In this document: positions 16,502 to 25,884 of the stretch, one piece after another | Layout: the number at the start of each line of letters is the position of its first letter | Position numbering within the stretch: the stretch's first letter is position 1 | From: Spartobacteria bacterium | Lineage (GTDB): Bacteria; Verrucomicrobiota; Verrucomicrobiia; Chthoniobacterales; UBA10450 | Direction: 5' to 3' | DNA length: 64,000 nt | NCBI GenBank assembly: GCA_003167365.1 | Contig: PMTM01000003.1 | Span: 33,097-97,096 of the forward strand | Translations under genes and position numbers: made by a program | The notes under the pieces: model-generated | Database searches by the model: none | What the model saw: only the letters and a program-made list of their open reading frames with translations | What the model was told of the DNA's origin: nothing

Positions 16502-19500
16502 TTAGCTGCGCGTTTTGCGGCGCTGGTAGGCGACCAAGATCGACATTCCGCCGGCGAAACAAAGGGCCAACGTGCCGGGTTCCGGCACCACGCGGATTGT
16601 TCCGTCGGTCAGGAAGGTGGACGTATCCCAGGAGGTGTTGACCGGATCGGCCAATATCGCGTTCGTCAGGTTGAGTGTGGCGGAGCCGCTGAGCGAACTC
16701 CAATCAACCAAGTCGAAGGTGGCGCCAAGCGCTGCCGTGTAACCCCCGATGGTCACGATATTCCAAGTGCTGCTGCCGAGGGTTAGCAATCCGCCGACAT
16801 TAATCTTGTCGGAGGATACCGCACTCCCAAGTTCCAAGGTTACGGCCGCGGTGGAAGCGAGCGAGAGCGAGGAACTGAAATTTGCTGTGCCAACAGAATT
16901 GCCGGGGCTCAACGTGCCGGCAATCGAGGTCGCGCCGCTGATGGTGAAGTTACCGCTCAGCGTGCTATTGGTGCCGATGGAAACTGTGCCGGCGCCGGTG
17001 CCCGAGCCGGAGGAGTTATTAACGTTCAGCGTGCCGGCAGTGGTGCCGAGAACCGTGCCACCGGTGTAGGTATTGCCGGTCGAGCTATTGAGGGCGAGCA
17101 AACCAATTCCGGTCTTGGTGAGCGCGCCATTGGAAACCACGCCGCTGAAAGTTGTAGGCGCTGTGTTGGTAACGTTAACAGTAGCCGAGCCGTTCAGATT
17201 GACGCCGCCGGCGAAGTTCAAGGCTCCGGTGCCCCCGAAGGTTGGAGTCGCGCCTAGGAAGAGATTATTGTTAATGGTGTGGGCCGTCGCGCCATTGCTT
17301 TGGATCCCGCCAGTGCTGGAGAAATAAATTGTCCCCGTGCCGAAGGCCGTGTCGGATCCGGCCAGGTAAGTGCCGGTCGCGATATTCGTTCCGCCACTGT
17401 AAGAGTTATTACCGTTGAGTTGGACGAAGGTAGTGGCAATGGCGTTATCCGTGATGCTGCCGGCGCCGATGATGTTGCCATTCAAAATGAACGCGTTCGC
17501 GGCGGTGCCGCCGCCGGCGTTGTAGAGATCGAGCCGAGTATTGCTGGCAATGCTAATGCCGCCGGTGCCATCGCCGGGGCTAGTGCCGACGGTGAACGCG
17601 TAGGCGCCATTGAGGAGGAAGGCGGAACTAGTGGAGCTGCCGACGATACTGAGGCCGCGAGTCAACGTGGTCGCGGCGCTGGCGTAAAGCCCATTGAGAT
17701 TGGAGTTATTGCTAGCGTTAATCACAATCGCAGAGGTGTCTGATCCAAAAATGCTGGGCGCGCCAGTAGCAATGGTACCGCTGACGATCGTAAGTCCTCC
17801 GAGCAGCGTGGTAGTGCCCGTGTAGGTGTTGCCCGCGTTGGTCAACGCGATGTCCGAACCATTGATGGAATTCAATGTGACACCGTTCGAACCGGTAATC
17901 AGGCCGCTGACGGTAAGGCCGGCGGAAATGCTATTGGGCGTTCCGCCCGTGCTGGAAATAACGCCCTCGGCGCCGCCGAAATTAATATTGGCGCTGACAG
18001 TACCTGCCGTGGTGGCCGTGCCTGATGCCGAATACATGAGTGCGCCGCTAGTGATGTTAAGCCCGCCGGTGCCGCTTAATAGCGTGCCCGTACCGGTGAC
18101 CAGTACGGAATTGATCGTGGTCGCCGCGTTGATCGCAGTCGCTGCCGCCACGCTGGTATTGTTGGTATCGGATTCGCCAGAGGTCAGCGCGGAATATTCA
18201 GTGGTCGTGTTAAGAGGCCGGAACTGACCGGTCGTGGGATCCCAAGTGACGAAGCTGCTGCCGAGCGCCGTGGTCGCACTGACGTTGCCCGCGGCAAATG
18301 GCAAAATACTAATGTTCGTGCTGCCAGCCGCTCCGCCGCCGCCGATGAGCGTACCAGGTGAAGCAGTCGATGTAATCTCGGCGACGCCGGCACCGGCAGT
18401 GTTGCCCAGGTTGGTGCCACGCACAAAAAGCGTGGAGTTATTCTGCCGTGTGATGCTGGAGAAATTGAGGCTCGCTGCCTGCGCGGCATTGGGAGTAACG
18501 GTAATCGTGCTGACGCCGTTGGTGAGGTTAAGCGCCCCGGCAACTTCATTCGTCGCGGCCGTGGCATTTCCAGTCATGGCTATCGTCGCGCCACGATCGG
18601 TGATGGTCCCGCTGTCGTAGAGACGGTCGGCGTTGTTCGTCGTTGTGTTACTAAGCGTGAGAGTGCCCGCAAGATCCATGCTGACGCTTTGATTAATGCT
18701 GCCGTTGCCGCTCAAGGTGAGACCGCTGAAGCTTGAATTGAGGATAGTGGCGCCCTGGTAGGTATTCGTGTTGGTGAGCGTGAGCGTGCTGTTGTTGATG
18801 GTGAGGCTTCCGTTGCCGCTAACGACGCCGTTGATGGTTGCTGCCGTGAACAACAGAAATGTCCCGCCGCCATTGCCGAGACTGACGTTGCGCGCTGTGG
18901 TCCATCCACCGGTGATGTTATTGGCTATCGTCCCGCCATCGATGGAAATGTCATTGCCGGCTCCGCTTGCGCCGAGCACGGTATCGCCAATCGCCGCCGT
19001 CGCGGAGAGGGCAAGCGTTCCGCCAACGACATGCGTACCACCGGTGTATGTATTGCCGCCGGCTGTGGTCGCGCCAAGAGTAAGCGTTCCGGGGCCATTC
19101 ATGGTGAGGCCGGCGCTGCCACCGCCAGAGATCGTCGCCGTGATCGGTTCCGCTAAGAACGTCAGAGTCGGGGTGGACATGGCCGTCAAGTTCATATTAA
19201 AAGTCGCGCCGCCCGCATCCAAAGCGAGCCCGCCCGCGCCAGCCGCGAGCTGATAAGACCAGGGGCTATTGTAATTAATGCCCGTGAGGCTCGGAGTTAC
19301 GTCCATCGTAAACACGGTCGTCCCGGGCACCGTGCCGATGGTCGTGTTCGTGACCGTATTGAAAGTAGCTACTCCACCACCATCCGGATAAGTGCCTGCG
19401 CCAGCCGTGATATTCCACGGCGCTGTGCTCCAGCTTTGCGCAGTCTGTGTTGCAATGTTACCACTCGTTCCGGCCGAAAGTAAAGGATTTGGAAGTTGCG

Positions 19501-19654
19501 CTCCAGGGGCGGGGTTGTTCAGGTCGTCCCAGTCGGTCGGATCAAGTATTGCTGGCCTTGAGCGAGTAAGCTCCTGCGCCGAAACGAGCGACGGGAAAGT
19601 GCAGGCACAGATGGACAAGGCAACAAGCGCGGATTTCTTAAAAGCAATCTTCAT
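16502..19654 (-). CDS. PEP-CTERM protein with autotransporter-associated beta-strand repeats
   Basis: This 1,050-residue secreted protein has a signal peptide (MKIAFKKSALVALSICACTF) at the ATG I selected. The body is low-complexity Gly/Thr/Asn-rich with at least five beta-strand repeats of the type NTYTGGTxVxGGTL: NTYTGGTHVVGGTL, NTYTGTTTLLGGL, NSYSGGTNIATGTY, and NTYTGGTVLGTT. It folds probably as a right-handed beta-helix passenger. The C-terminus is not an autotransporter barrel but a PEP-CTERM tail: VVPEPGTLALCF, hydrophobic helix, QRRKTRS. Exosortase should cleave or anchor it. No exosortase gene is in the window. It is probably a surface or matrix component. The upstream 270 nt to the divergent gene holds its promoter. 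Confidence 0.9.
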   Translation of the reverse strand: MKIAFKKSALVALSICACTFPSLVSAQELTRSRPAILDPTDWDDLNNPAPGAQLPNPLLSAGTSGNIATQTAQSWSTAPWNITAGAGTYPDGGGVATFNTVTNTTIGTVPGTTVFTMDVTPSLTGINYNSPWSYQLAAGAGGLALDAGGATFNMNLTAMSTPTLTFLAEPITATISGGGSAGLTMNGPGTLTLGATTAGGNTYTGGTHVVGGTLALSATAAIGDTVLGASGAGNDISIDGGTIANNITGGWTTARNVSLGNGGGTFLLFTAATINGVVSGNGSLTINNSTLTLTNTNTYQGATILNSSFSGLTLSGNGSINQSVSMDLAGTLTLSNTTTNNADRLYDSGTITDRGATIAMTGNATAATNEVAGALNLTNGVSTITVTPNAAQAASLNFSSITRQNNSTLFVRGTNLGNTAGAGVAEITSTASPGTLIGGGGAAGSTNISILPFAAGNVSATTALGSSFVTWDPTTGQFRPLNTTTEYSALTSGESDTNNTSVAAATAINAATTINSVLVTGTGTLLSGTGGLNITSGALMYSASGTATTAGTVSANINFGGAEGVISSTGGTPNSISAGLTVSGLITGSNGVTLNSINGSDIALTNAGNTYTGTTTLLGGLTIVSGTIATGAPSIFGSDTSAIVINASNNSNLNGLYASAATTLTRGLSIVGSSTSSAFLLNGAYAFTVGTSPGDGTGGISIASNTRLDLYNAGGGTAANAFILNGNIIGAGSITDNAIATTFVQLNGNNSYSGGTNIATGTYLAGSDTAFGTGTIYFSSTGGIQSNGATAHTINNNLFLGATPTFGGTGALNFAGGVNLNGSATVNVTNTAPTTFSGVVSNGALTKTGIGLLALNSSTGNTYTGGTVLGTTAGTLNVNNSSGSGTGAGTVSIGTNSTLSGNFTISGATSIAGTLSPGNSVGTANFSSSLSLASTAAVTLELGSAVSSDKINVGGLLTLGSSTWNIVTIGGYTAALGATFDLVDWSSLSGSATLNLTNAILADPVNTSWDTSTFLTDGTIRVVPEPGTLALCFAGGMSILVAYQRRKTRS

Positions 19655-19924
19655 AGGCGGAAGTGGATAAGAGCCCACTTTTTTGACGATTCGCACGCTT
19701 ATAGTCAATACAATTATTGTCTATTTTTAGCGAAATGACATTCAGCCTTTTCAGGTAGGACTTCGGACACGTCAGTTCATCGCCGAGAGACGAGGATTTA
19801 TCTTTCAGGGGCGGCACACTCCGCCGCTTTCATCTCTACTTTCCCGGCAATCCTCAGTGTCTTCGTACGCGGTATTCATGTAATCCGCGGTTGAAATTTC
19901 TCCGCATAAACGGTGTGATGGCAC

Positions 19925-22138
19925 GTGTCCTCGCACGCAGAATTTAAGAATTTGCGACTGAAACAGCCGCTACCACATCGTCCGAAGGCCACGATCGTTG
20001 CCATCTGCGTTTTCCTCGCGGCAATCACGTGGCTGGTCTTCGGCCAGACGCTCCGGCACGAGTTCATCAACTATGACGACGACACTTATGTATATAAGAA
20101 CGCCGAAGTGATAGGTGGGCTGTCCCTGCACGGAGTCATTTGGGCGTTCACGCACAGTCATTCGAACAACTGGCATCCGCTCACCTGGATTTCGCACATG
20201 CTGGATTGCCAGTTGTTTGGGCTCAACGCCGGCGGACATCATTTCACCAATGTTTTGCTGCACACGATTGCGGTGATCCTGCTCTTTCTCTTGCTCCGCC
20301 AAATGACTGGCGGTCCGAGCCGGACTGGCAGTATTTGGCGGAGCGCTTTTGTCGCAGCACTTTTCGCGATTCATCCTTTGCACGTGGAATCGGTCGCCTG
20401 GGTGGCGGAGCGCAAAGATGTCTTAAGCGGTGTCTTCTTCATGCTCACGCTCGGCGCGTACGTGCGATATGTACGAAACCCTTCGCTCGTTCGTTACCTG
20501 ACGATGTCGATCTTGTTTGCGCTTGGCCTGATGTCCAAGCCGATGCTGGTGACGCTGCCCTTCGTGCTTTTGCTTCTGGATTCCTGGCCGCTTCAACGAC
20601 AATCGAGCTGGCGAAGATTGATCGTCGAAAAAATTCCGCTTCTCGCGCTCTCCGCTGGTTCATGCGTAGCCACGCTTCTTGCCCAGAAGGAAGCGATCGG
20701 CTTAATCGAGCGCTTGCCGCTATGGCAACGCGTCGGTAACGCCTTCGTCAGCTATGTTGTTTACATTTGGCAGATGCTCTGGCCAGCGAATCTGGCGCCT
20801 TTCTATCCACATCCCAAAGATCATCTGCCGATTTTGGAAATTATCCTGGCGAGCACGCTCCTGGTCGCCATTACAGCCGCGACCTTTGCTTTGCGAAAAG
20901 AGCGCCCTTACTTCCTTACCGGCTGGTTGTGGTACCTTGGAATGCTCGTGCCGGTGATCGGCTTAATTCAAGTCGGAATGCAGGGACACGCCGATCGTTA
21001 TACTTACCTGCCGCAAATCGGACTCTACTTCGCGCTGACTTGGGCGATTGGCGATCTTTCGGCGCTCTGGCATCGCCGTCGCGAGATCTTGACCGCCATG
21101 GCTGCCATCGTAATCGCCGGTTTGACCTGGTGCGCGTGGAAGCAGACTTCGTCCTGGCGCGACAGTGAGAAGCTCTGGACCCATACGCTTGCCGTGACTT
21201 CAAACAACGATGTCGCGCATAACAATCTCGCCGGAGTTCGCCTTCAAAGAGGCCAGCTTGACGAAGCGATCGCTGATTACCAAAAAGCCCGGCAGTTGCG
21301 GTCCGAGCGCCGAAACGCGGATAATCTGGCAGAGACCGAATATAATCTCGGGGAGGCTCTTCTTCAGCAGGGATCGATGGACGAGGCGATGAGTCACTTC
21401 CAGAAGGTTCTTGAGATCTGGCCCGATCATGCGGAAGCGCATAATAATGTGGGCGGCATTTTGTTGCAGCAGGGTCAGGTGAACGAAGCGATTGCTCATT
21501 TTGAGAAGGCCCTGGAAAAAGCGCCCGATCTTGCGAGAGCGCATAACAATCTCGGCAACGCTCTGCTTCAAAAAGGTGAAATTGACGAAGCGATCGTTCA
21601 TTACCAGAAAGCGCTGGAATTGCCGTTCGATCACGGGGAAGCACATTATAATTTGGCCAATGCTCTTTTGCAGAAGGGTGAAATCGATGAGGCGATCACT
21701 CACTACCGCACCGCGCTGGAGATGCGCCCCAATCACGCCAACTCTCATAATAATCTCGGCACCGCGCTTCGCCGAAAGGGACTAATGGAAGAGGCCATCC
21801 TGCAGTACCAGCGGGCCGCGGAACTGGAACCCGCTTCCGCACTGTTCCAAAACAATCTCGCCTGGATGCTAGCAACGTGCCCGGATGCATCGCTGCGCGA
21901 CGGTGTCAAAGCCGTGGAGTTGGCCGAGCAAGCCAATCAACTTTCCGGCGGCAGCAATCTCATTGTTTTGCATACGCTGGCCGCGGCATATGCGGAAAGC
22001 GGACGCTTGGCCGAGGCTATCGCAACCGCTCAACGCGCAGTGGAATTGGTCGATGCGCAAGGCAACACCACTCTGAGCAAATCGCTTGAGCAAGAGATCG
22101 ACCTTTACCAAAAGGGTTTGCCCTACCGCGAACGATAG
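19925..22138 (+). CDS. TMTC-like membrane glycosyltransferase/TPR protein, copy A
   Basis: This 737-residue protein has an N-terminal multi-pass membrane half with an acidic first loop (FINYDDDTYVYKNAEV), like GT-C mannosyltransferases. A DUF1736/TMTC-type central region (GMLVPVIGLIQVGMQGHADR, then YTYLPQIGLYF) follows. The C-terminal third has six or seven TPR units such as AHNNLGNALLQKGEIDEAIV. In eukaryotic TMTC proteins this architecture O-mannosylates cadherins; the bacterial substrate is unknown. The start is GTG. The next gene is a tandem paralogue beginning 7 nt downstream, with nearly identical DNA in the membrane half. The TPR repeats differ between copies. Confidence 0.85.
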   Translation: MSSHAEFKNLRLKQPLPHRPKATIVAICVFLAAITWLVFGQTLRHEFINYDDDTYVYKNAEVIGGLSLHGVIWAFTHSHSNNWHPLTWISHMLDCQLFGLNAGGHHFTNVLLHTIAVILLFLLLRQMTGGPSRTGSIWRSAFVAALFAIHPLHVESVAWVAERKDVLSGVFFMLTLGAYVRYVRNPSLVRYLTMSILFALGLMSKPMLVTLPFVLLLLDSWPLQRQSSWRRLIVEKIPLLALSAGSCVATLLAQKEAIGLIERLPLWQRVGNAFVSYVVYIWQMLWPANLAPFYPHPKDHLPILEIILASTLLVAITAATFALRKERPYFLTGWLWYLGMLVPVIGLIQVGMQGHADRYTYLPQIGLYFALTWAIGDLSALWHRRREILTAMAAIVIAGLTWCAWKQTSSWRDSEKLWTHTLAVTSNNDVAHNNLAGVRLQRGQLDEAIADYQKARQLRSERRNADNLAETEYNLGEALLQQGSMDEAMSHFQKVLEIWPDHAEAHNNVGGILLQQGQVNEAIAHFEKALEKAPDLARAHNNLGNALLQKGEIDEAIVHYQKALELPFDHGEAHYNLANALLQKGEIDEAITHYRTALEMRPNHANSHNNLGTALRRKGLMEEAILQYQRAAELEPASALFQNNLAWMLATCPDASLRDGVKAVELAEQANQLSGGSNLIVLHTLAAAYAESGRLAEAIATAQRAVELVDAQGNTTLSKSLEQEIDLYQKGLPYRER

Positions 22139-22145
22139 TGATTCG

Positions 22146-24362
22146 ATGTGGCGATTCGACGATTCAAATAAGCTGCATCCAATGTTGAAGACTCTCCGCC
22201 GCAATGATTCGGTCGTATCCCGCGCGAGCGTCGTCGGCATTTGCGTTTTTCTCGCGGCAATCACGTGGCTGGTTTTCGGCCAGACGCTCCGATACGGGTT
22301 CATTAATTACGACGATAACAAGTATGTTTATGAAAATGCCGAGGTGACCGGCAATCTCACCCTCCACGGAATCGTTTGGGCGTTTACCCATAGTCACGCC
22401 AACAACTGGCATCCGCTCACCTGGATTTCGCACATGCTCGATTGCCAGTTGTTTGGCCTCAAGGCCGGTGGTCATCATTTCACCAACGTACTCTTGCACA
22501 CCATCGCGGTGCTCTTGCTCTTTCTTGTGCTCCGGCAAATGACCGGAGCACTTTGGCGCAGCGCTTTTGTCGCAACGCTTTTTGCCATTCATCCCTTGCG
22601 GGTGGAATCGGTCGCCTGGGTGGCCGAGCGCAAAGATGTCTTAAGCGGCGTCTTCTTCATGCTCACGCTTGGCGCTTATGTCCGTTATGCGCGCAAACAA
22701 ACGCTCGCTCGTTACCTGATGGTAGCGCTGTTGTTTGCGCTTGGGCTGATGTCCAAGCCGATGCTGGTGACGCTGCCCTTCGTGCTCTTGCTTCTGGACT
22801 ACTGGCCGCTCCAACGACAATCGAGCTGGCGAAGATTGATCGTCGAAAAAATTCCGCTTCTCGCGCTCTCCGCCGCGTCATGCCTCGCCACTCTTTCTGC
22901 GCAAAGAGACCTGATCACTTCGATCGAGCGATTGTCCGTCGCGCAACGCATCGGCAATGCTCTGACCAGTTGCGTCATCTACATGTACCAGATGGCGTGG
23001 CCCACGCGGCTCGCGGTTTTTTATCCCTATCACGGAACGCCCCTCTTCTCCGTTGAAATCATTCTCGCGGCCATGCTGCTGATCGCGGTTACGGCTATTG
23101 CCATCGCCGCCCGGCGAAAGTTTCCTTATATCATAACCGGCTGGTTTTGGTACCTCATCATGCTCGTTCCGGTGATCGGCGTGGTCCAGGTTGGAACCCA
23201 AGCGCACGCCGATCGTTACACTTACCTGCCCCAAATCGGACTCTCTATTCTGGTGACGTGGATGATTGTCGATCTTGCGGCGGCGTGGCGATTGCCGCGG
23301 AAGATTTTGGGCGCCGCAGCAGGAATAGTAATTTCCGCTTTAGCCTGGCGCGCGTCGCTTCAGGCCTCGTATTGGCGGGACAGTGAAGAACTCTGGCGAC
23401 ATACCCTCGCCGTGACCACGAATAACTCCATCGCCGACAACAATCTTGGGAACGCTCTTCTTCAGAAAAACAGGATCGACGAAGCGATGACTCAGTTTCA
23501 ACAGGCCGTAGAAATCTCGCCAAACGACACCGACGTCCAGAACAGTTTAGGCAATGCTCTTTTTCGGAACGGGAAGGTTGCCGACGCCATTACGCACTAC
23601 CGGATGGCTTTGCAGTTGCAGCCAAATAATGCGGAAGTTCGCAATAATCTGGGCAACGCTCTTTTTCACACGGGGCAGATTGATGAGGCAATCACCTATT
23701 TTCAGACGGCGCTGCAATTGCTCTCCCAGCAGAACGATGCTCGCACTGCAGAAGCTCATTACAATCTCGGCAACGCTCTTTTTCAAAAAGGTCAGATTGA
23801 CGATGCGATCGTACAATACCGGAAAGCGGTGGAAGTAAATTCCGATTATACGGCCGAAGCTCATTATAATTTAGGCAACGCTTTTCTCCGGAAAGAGCAG
23901 CTGGACGAGGCGATCGCGCATTATCGGAAAGCGGTGGAATTGCGGCCCGAGCACGCTAACGCGCACAACAATCTGGGCAATGTTCTTCGTCAGAAAGGAC
24001 TCCCGAAGGAGGCAATTCTCCACTTCCGAAAGGCCTTGATGAACGATCCCGGCTCGGTGCTGTTCCAAAACAATCTCGCCTGGATGTTGGCGACCTCTTC
24101 CGATCCATCGCTACGCGACGGCGCCAAAGCTGTGGAGTTAGCCGAGCAAGCCAATCAACTTTCTGGCGGCAATAATCCCATTTTTCTGCATACGCTGGCC
24201 GCGGCCTACGCGGAAAGCGGGCGGTTTTCTGAGGCTATCGCAACCACCCAGCGCGGAGTGGAGTTGGCCGACGCGCAGAACAACCCCGCGCTAGCGGAAT
24301 CACTCAAACGCGAACTCGTCCTTTACCAGACAGGAATGCCCTATCACGAACCAATCGAGTAG
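22146..24362 (+). CDS. TMTC-like membrane glycosyltransferase/TPR protein, copy B (tandem paralogue)
   Basis: This 738-residue protein is the sister of the gene immediately upstream. The membrane half is almost the same (VFLAAITWLVFGQTLRYGF, FINYDDNKYVYENAEV, then WHPLTWISHMLDCQLFGL). The C-terminal TPR array contains about six units such as HYNLGNALFQKGQIDDAIVQ with different loops. Both copies close with the same block, NNLAWMLATSSDPSLRDGAK and LAAAYAESGR. I chose the ATG 7 nt after the stop of copy A; an alternative ATG is at 22182. Coexpression with copy A is likely. The function is presumed to be protein O-glycosylation or assembly of surface glycans, by family analogy. Confidence 0.85.
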   Translation: MWRFDDSNKLHPMLKTLRRNDSVVSRASVVGICVFLAAITWLVFGQTLRYGFINYDDNKYVYENAEVTGNLTLHGIVWAFTHSHANNWHPLTWISHMLDCQLFGLKAGGHHFTNVLLHTIAVLLLFLVLRQMTGALWRSAFVATLFAIHPLRVESVAWVAERKDVLSGVFFMLTLGAYVRYARKQTLARYLMVALLFALGLMSKPMLVTLPFVLLLLDYWPLQRQSSWRRLIVEKIPLLALSAASCLATLSAQRDLITSIERLSVAQRIGNALTSCVIYMYQMAWPTRLAVFYPYHGTPLFSVEIILAAMLLIAVTAIAIAARRKFPYIITGWFWYLIMLVPVIGVVQVGTQAHADRYTYLPQIGLSILVTWMIVDLAAAWRLPRKILGAAAGIVISALAWRASLQASYWRDSEELWRHTLAVTTNNSIADNNLGNALLQKNRIDEAMTQFQQAVEISPNDTDVQNSLGNALFRNGKVADAITHYRMALQLQPNNAEVRNNLGNALFHTGQIDEAITYFQTALQLLSQQNDARTAEAHYNLGNALFQKGQIDDAIVQYRKAVEVNSDYTAEAHYNLGNAFLRKEQLDEAIAHYRKAVELRPEHANAHNNLGNVLRQKGLPKEAILHFRKALMNDPGSVLFQNNLAWMLATSSDPSLRDGAKAVELAEQANQLSGGNNPIFLHTLAAAYAESGRFSEAIATTQRGVELADAQNNPALAESLKRELVLYQTGMPYHEPIE

Positions 24363-24374
24363 TCACCGCCGCCA

Positions 24375-25781
24375 CTATCGATTTACGATGTGAAGCGCGC
24401 GTTTCTCGACCGCGAGCGCGGCTTCTTTGACCGCTTCACTCAAGGTCGGGTGCGAATGGCAAGTACGCCCGAGATCTTCGGAGCTGCCGCCGAATTCCAT
24501 AACCGACGCGGCTTCAGCAATGAGTTCCGAGGCGGCGTGCTGCAGGATGTGCGCGCCGAGAATGCGATCTGTTTTCGCGTCGGCCACGAACTTGACCATT
24601 CCCTCCACATCTTCATTAGCAATCGCGCGACCGTTGGCGCGGAACGGGAATTTGCCGATGCGAAAGTCGATCCCCTTCTCTTTCGCCTGTTCTTCGGTGA
24701 GGCCGACGCCGGCGAGCTCTGGATTGGTGTAAATGATTCCAGGAATGACGTCGTAATTTACGTGACCGGATTTACCGGCAATGATTTCGACGCAGGCAAT
24801 ACCTTCATCCTCGGCTTTGTGCGCGAGCATCGGCCCGGCCACGACGTCGCCAATCGCGTAAATGCCTTCGACGTTGGTGCGAAAGTGATTGTCGATCTTG
24901 ACACGTTTCCGCTCGTCGAGCGCTACGCCAATTTTTTCAGCGCCGAGTCCATCGGAAAATGCGCGGCGTCCGACGGAAACAAGCACTTTGTCCGCATCGA
25001 ACTTGAGCTCCTCATTTCCTTTGGTCGCGGTCGCGGTCGCACGTCCATTATCGATCTTGATCGCGGTCACTTTGGCCTCGAGATGGAATGTCATTCCTTG
25101 CGCGGTCAGCGCGCGTTGAAGTTGGTTCGATAACTCGAGATCGAAGCCGACAGCGATGCGCGGCAGAAATTCGAGGAAGGTCACTTCCGAGCCGAGCCGG
25201 CTCCAAACAGAACCAAGCTCGAGACCGATCGCGCCGGCGCCAATGACGAGGAGCTTTGGCGGCGGCTCGGTGAAGCAAAGCGCTTCCGTGCTGCTGACGA
25301 TGGTCTTGCCGTCAAACTTCGCGAACGGCAATTCCATCGGCACGCTTCCGGTGGCAATGACGATGTTTTTCGTTTCGATCTCCTGCTTCCCGCCGTTCGA
25401 TGATTGGACCGACACTTTTCCGGGCGCGGTGATCGTGCCGAGACCTTCGAACGTCGTCACCTTGTTCGTTTTCATCAGCGCGCGGACGCCGCCGGTGAGC
25501 GTTTTCACCACTTTGTCTTTGCGTTGCAGCATCTTGGTAAGATCGACATGGACGTTGTCGATCATGATGCCGTGTTTTTGTGCTTCCTTTTTCGCGAACA
25601 TGAAATGATCGCTGGAAGTGAGAAGCGCTTTGCTCGGAATGCAGCCGATGTTCAGGCAAGTCCCGCCGAGCTCTTTATCTTTTTCGACAATCGTGGTCTT
25701 CAAACCGAGTTGGCCGGCGCGAATGGCGGCGATATAACCGCCCGGTCCGGAACCGATGATGACGACATCGAATTTATCCAT
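24375..25781 (-). CDS. lpdA: Dihydrolipoyl dehydrogenase (E3)
   Basis: This 468-residue flavoprotein reoxidises dihydrolipoyl groups of the 2-oxoacid dehydrogenase complex. From the ATG at 25781 it reads MDKFDVVIIGSGPGGYIAAI, the FAD-binding fold. The redox disulfide is GGTCLNIGCIPSKALL (about residues 38-53). The NAD-binding motif is VIGAGAIGLELGSVWSRLG, the second FAD stretch is GIYAIGDVVAGPMLAHKAEDEG, and the catalytic His-Glu pair lies in HSHPTLSEAVKEAALA. The open frame upstream of the ATG is not family-like. It lies 103 nt downstream of odhB, in the same direction. Confidence 0.97.
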   Translation of the reverse strand: MDKFDVVIIGSGPGGYIAAIRAGQLGLKTTIVEKDKELGGTCLNIGCIPSKALLTSSDHFMFAKKEAQKHGIMIDNVHVDLTKMLQRKDKVVKTLTGGVRALMKTNKVTTFEGLGTITAPGKVSVQSSNGGKQEIETKNIVIATGSVPMELPFAKFDGKTIVSSTEALCFTEPPPKLLVIGAGAIGLELGSVWSRLGSEVTFLEFLPRIAVGFDLELSNQLQRALTAQGMTFHLEAKVTAIKIDNGRATATATKGNEELKFDADKVLVSVGRRAFSDGLGAEKIGVALDERKRVKIDNHFRTNVEGIYAIGDVVAGPMLAHKAEDEGIACVEIIAGKSGHVNYDVIPGIIYTNPELAGVGLTEEQAKEKGIDFRIGKFPFRANGRAIANEDVEGMVKFVADAKTDRILGAHILQHAASELIAEAASVMEFGGSSEDLGRTCHSHPTLSEAVKEAALAVEKRALHIVNR

Positions 25782-25789
25782 AATTAAAC

Positions 25790-25820
25790 TGTGGTAGGAC
25801 GCGCCTCCGGCGTGTCCGAC
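25790..25820. repeat. TGTAG-type intergenic hairpin element, copy 2
   Basis: CTGTGGTAGGACGCGCCTCC begins the element. The stem pairs GGACGCGCC (25797-25805) with GGCGTGTCC (25809-25817), with one G-T mismatch and a three-base loop. It lies between odhB and lpdA and would be transcribed with them. Confidence 0.5.
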
Positions 25821-25884
25821 TATTTTTCCCTTCGATACATTACGCAGAATTCGACGGATGGCTCGGAGATCTGTCCCTACCAAA

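Noticed and set aside
17826..19253. Long plus-strand ORFs antisense to the PEP-CTERM/beta-strand-repeat gene
   Set aside because: They are shadows of a low-complexity repeat gene with Val/Pro-rich composition and no domain.
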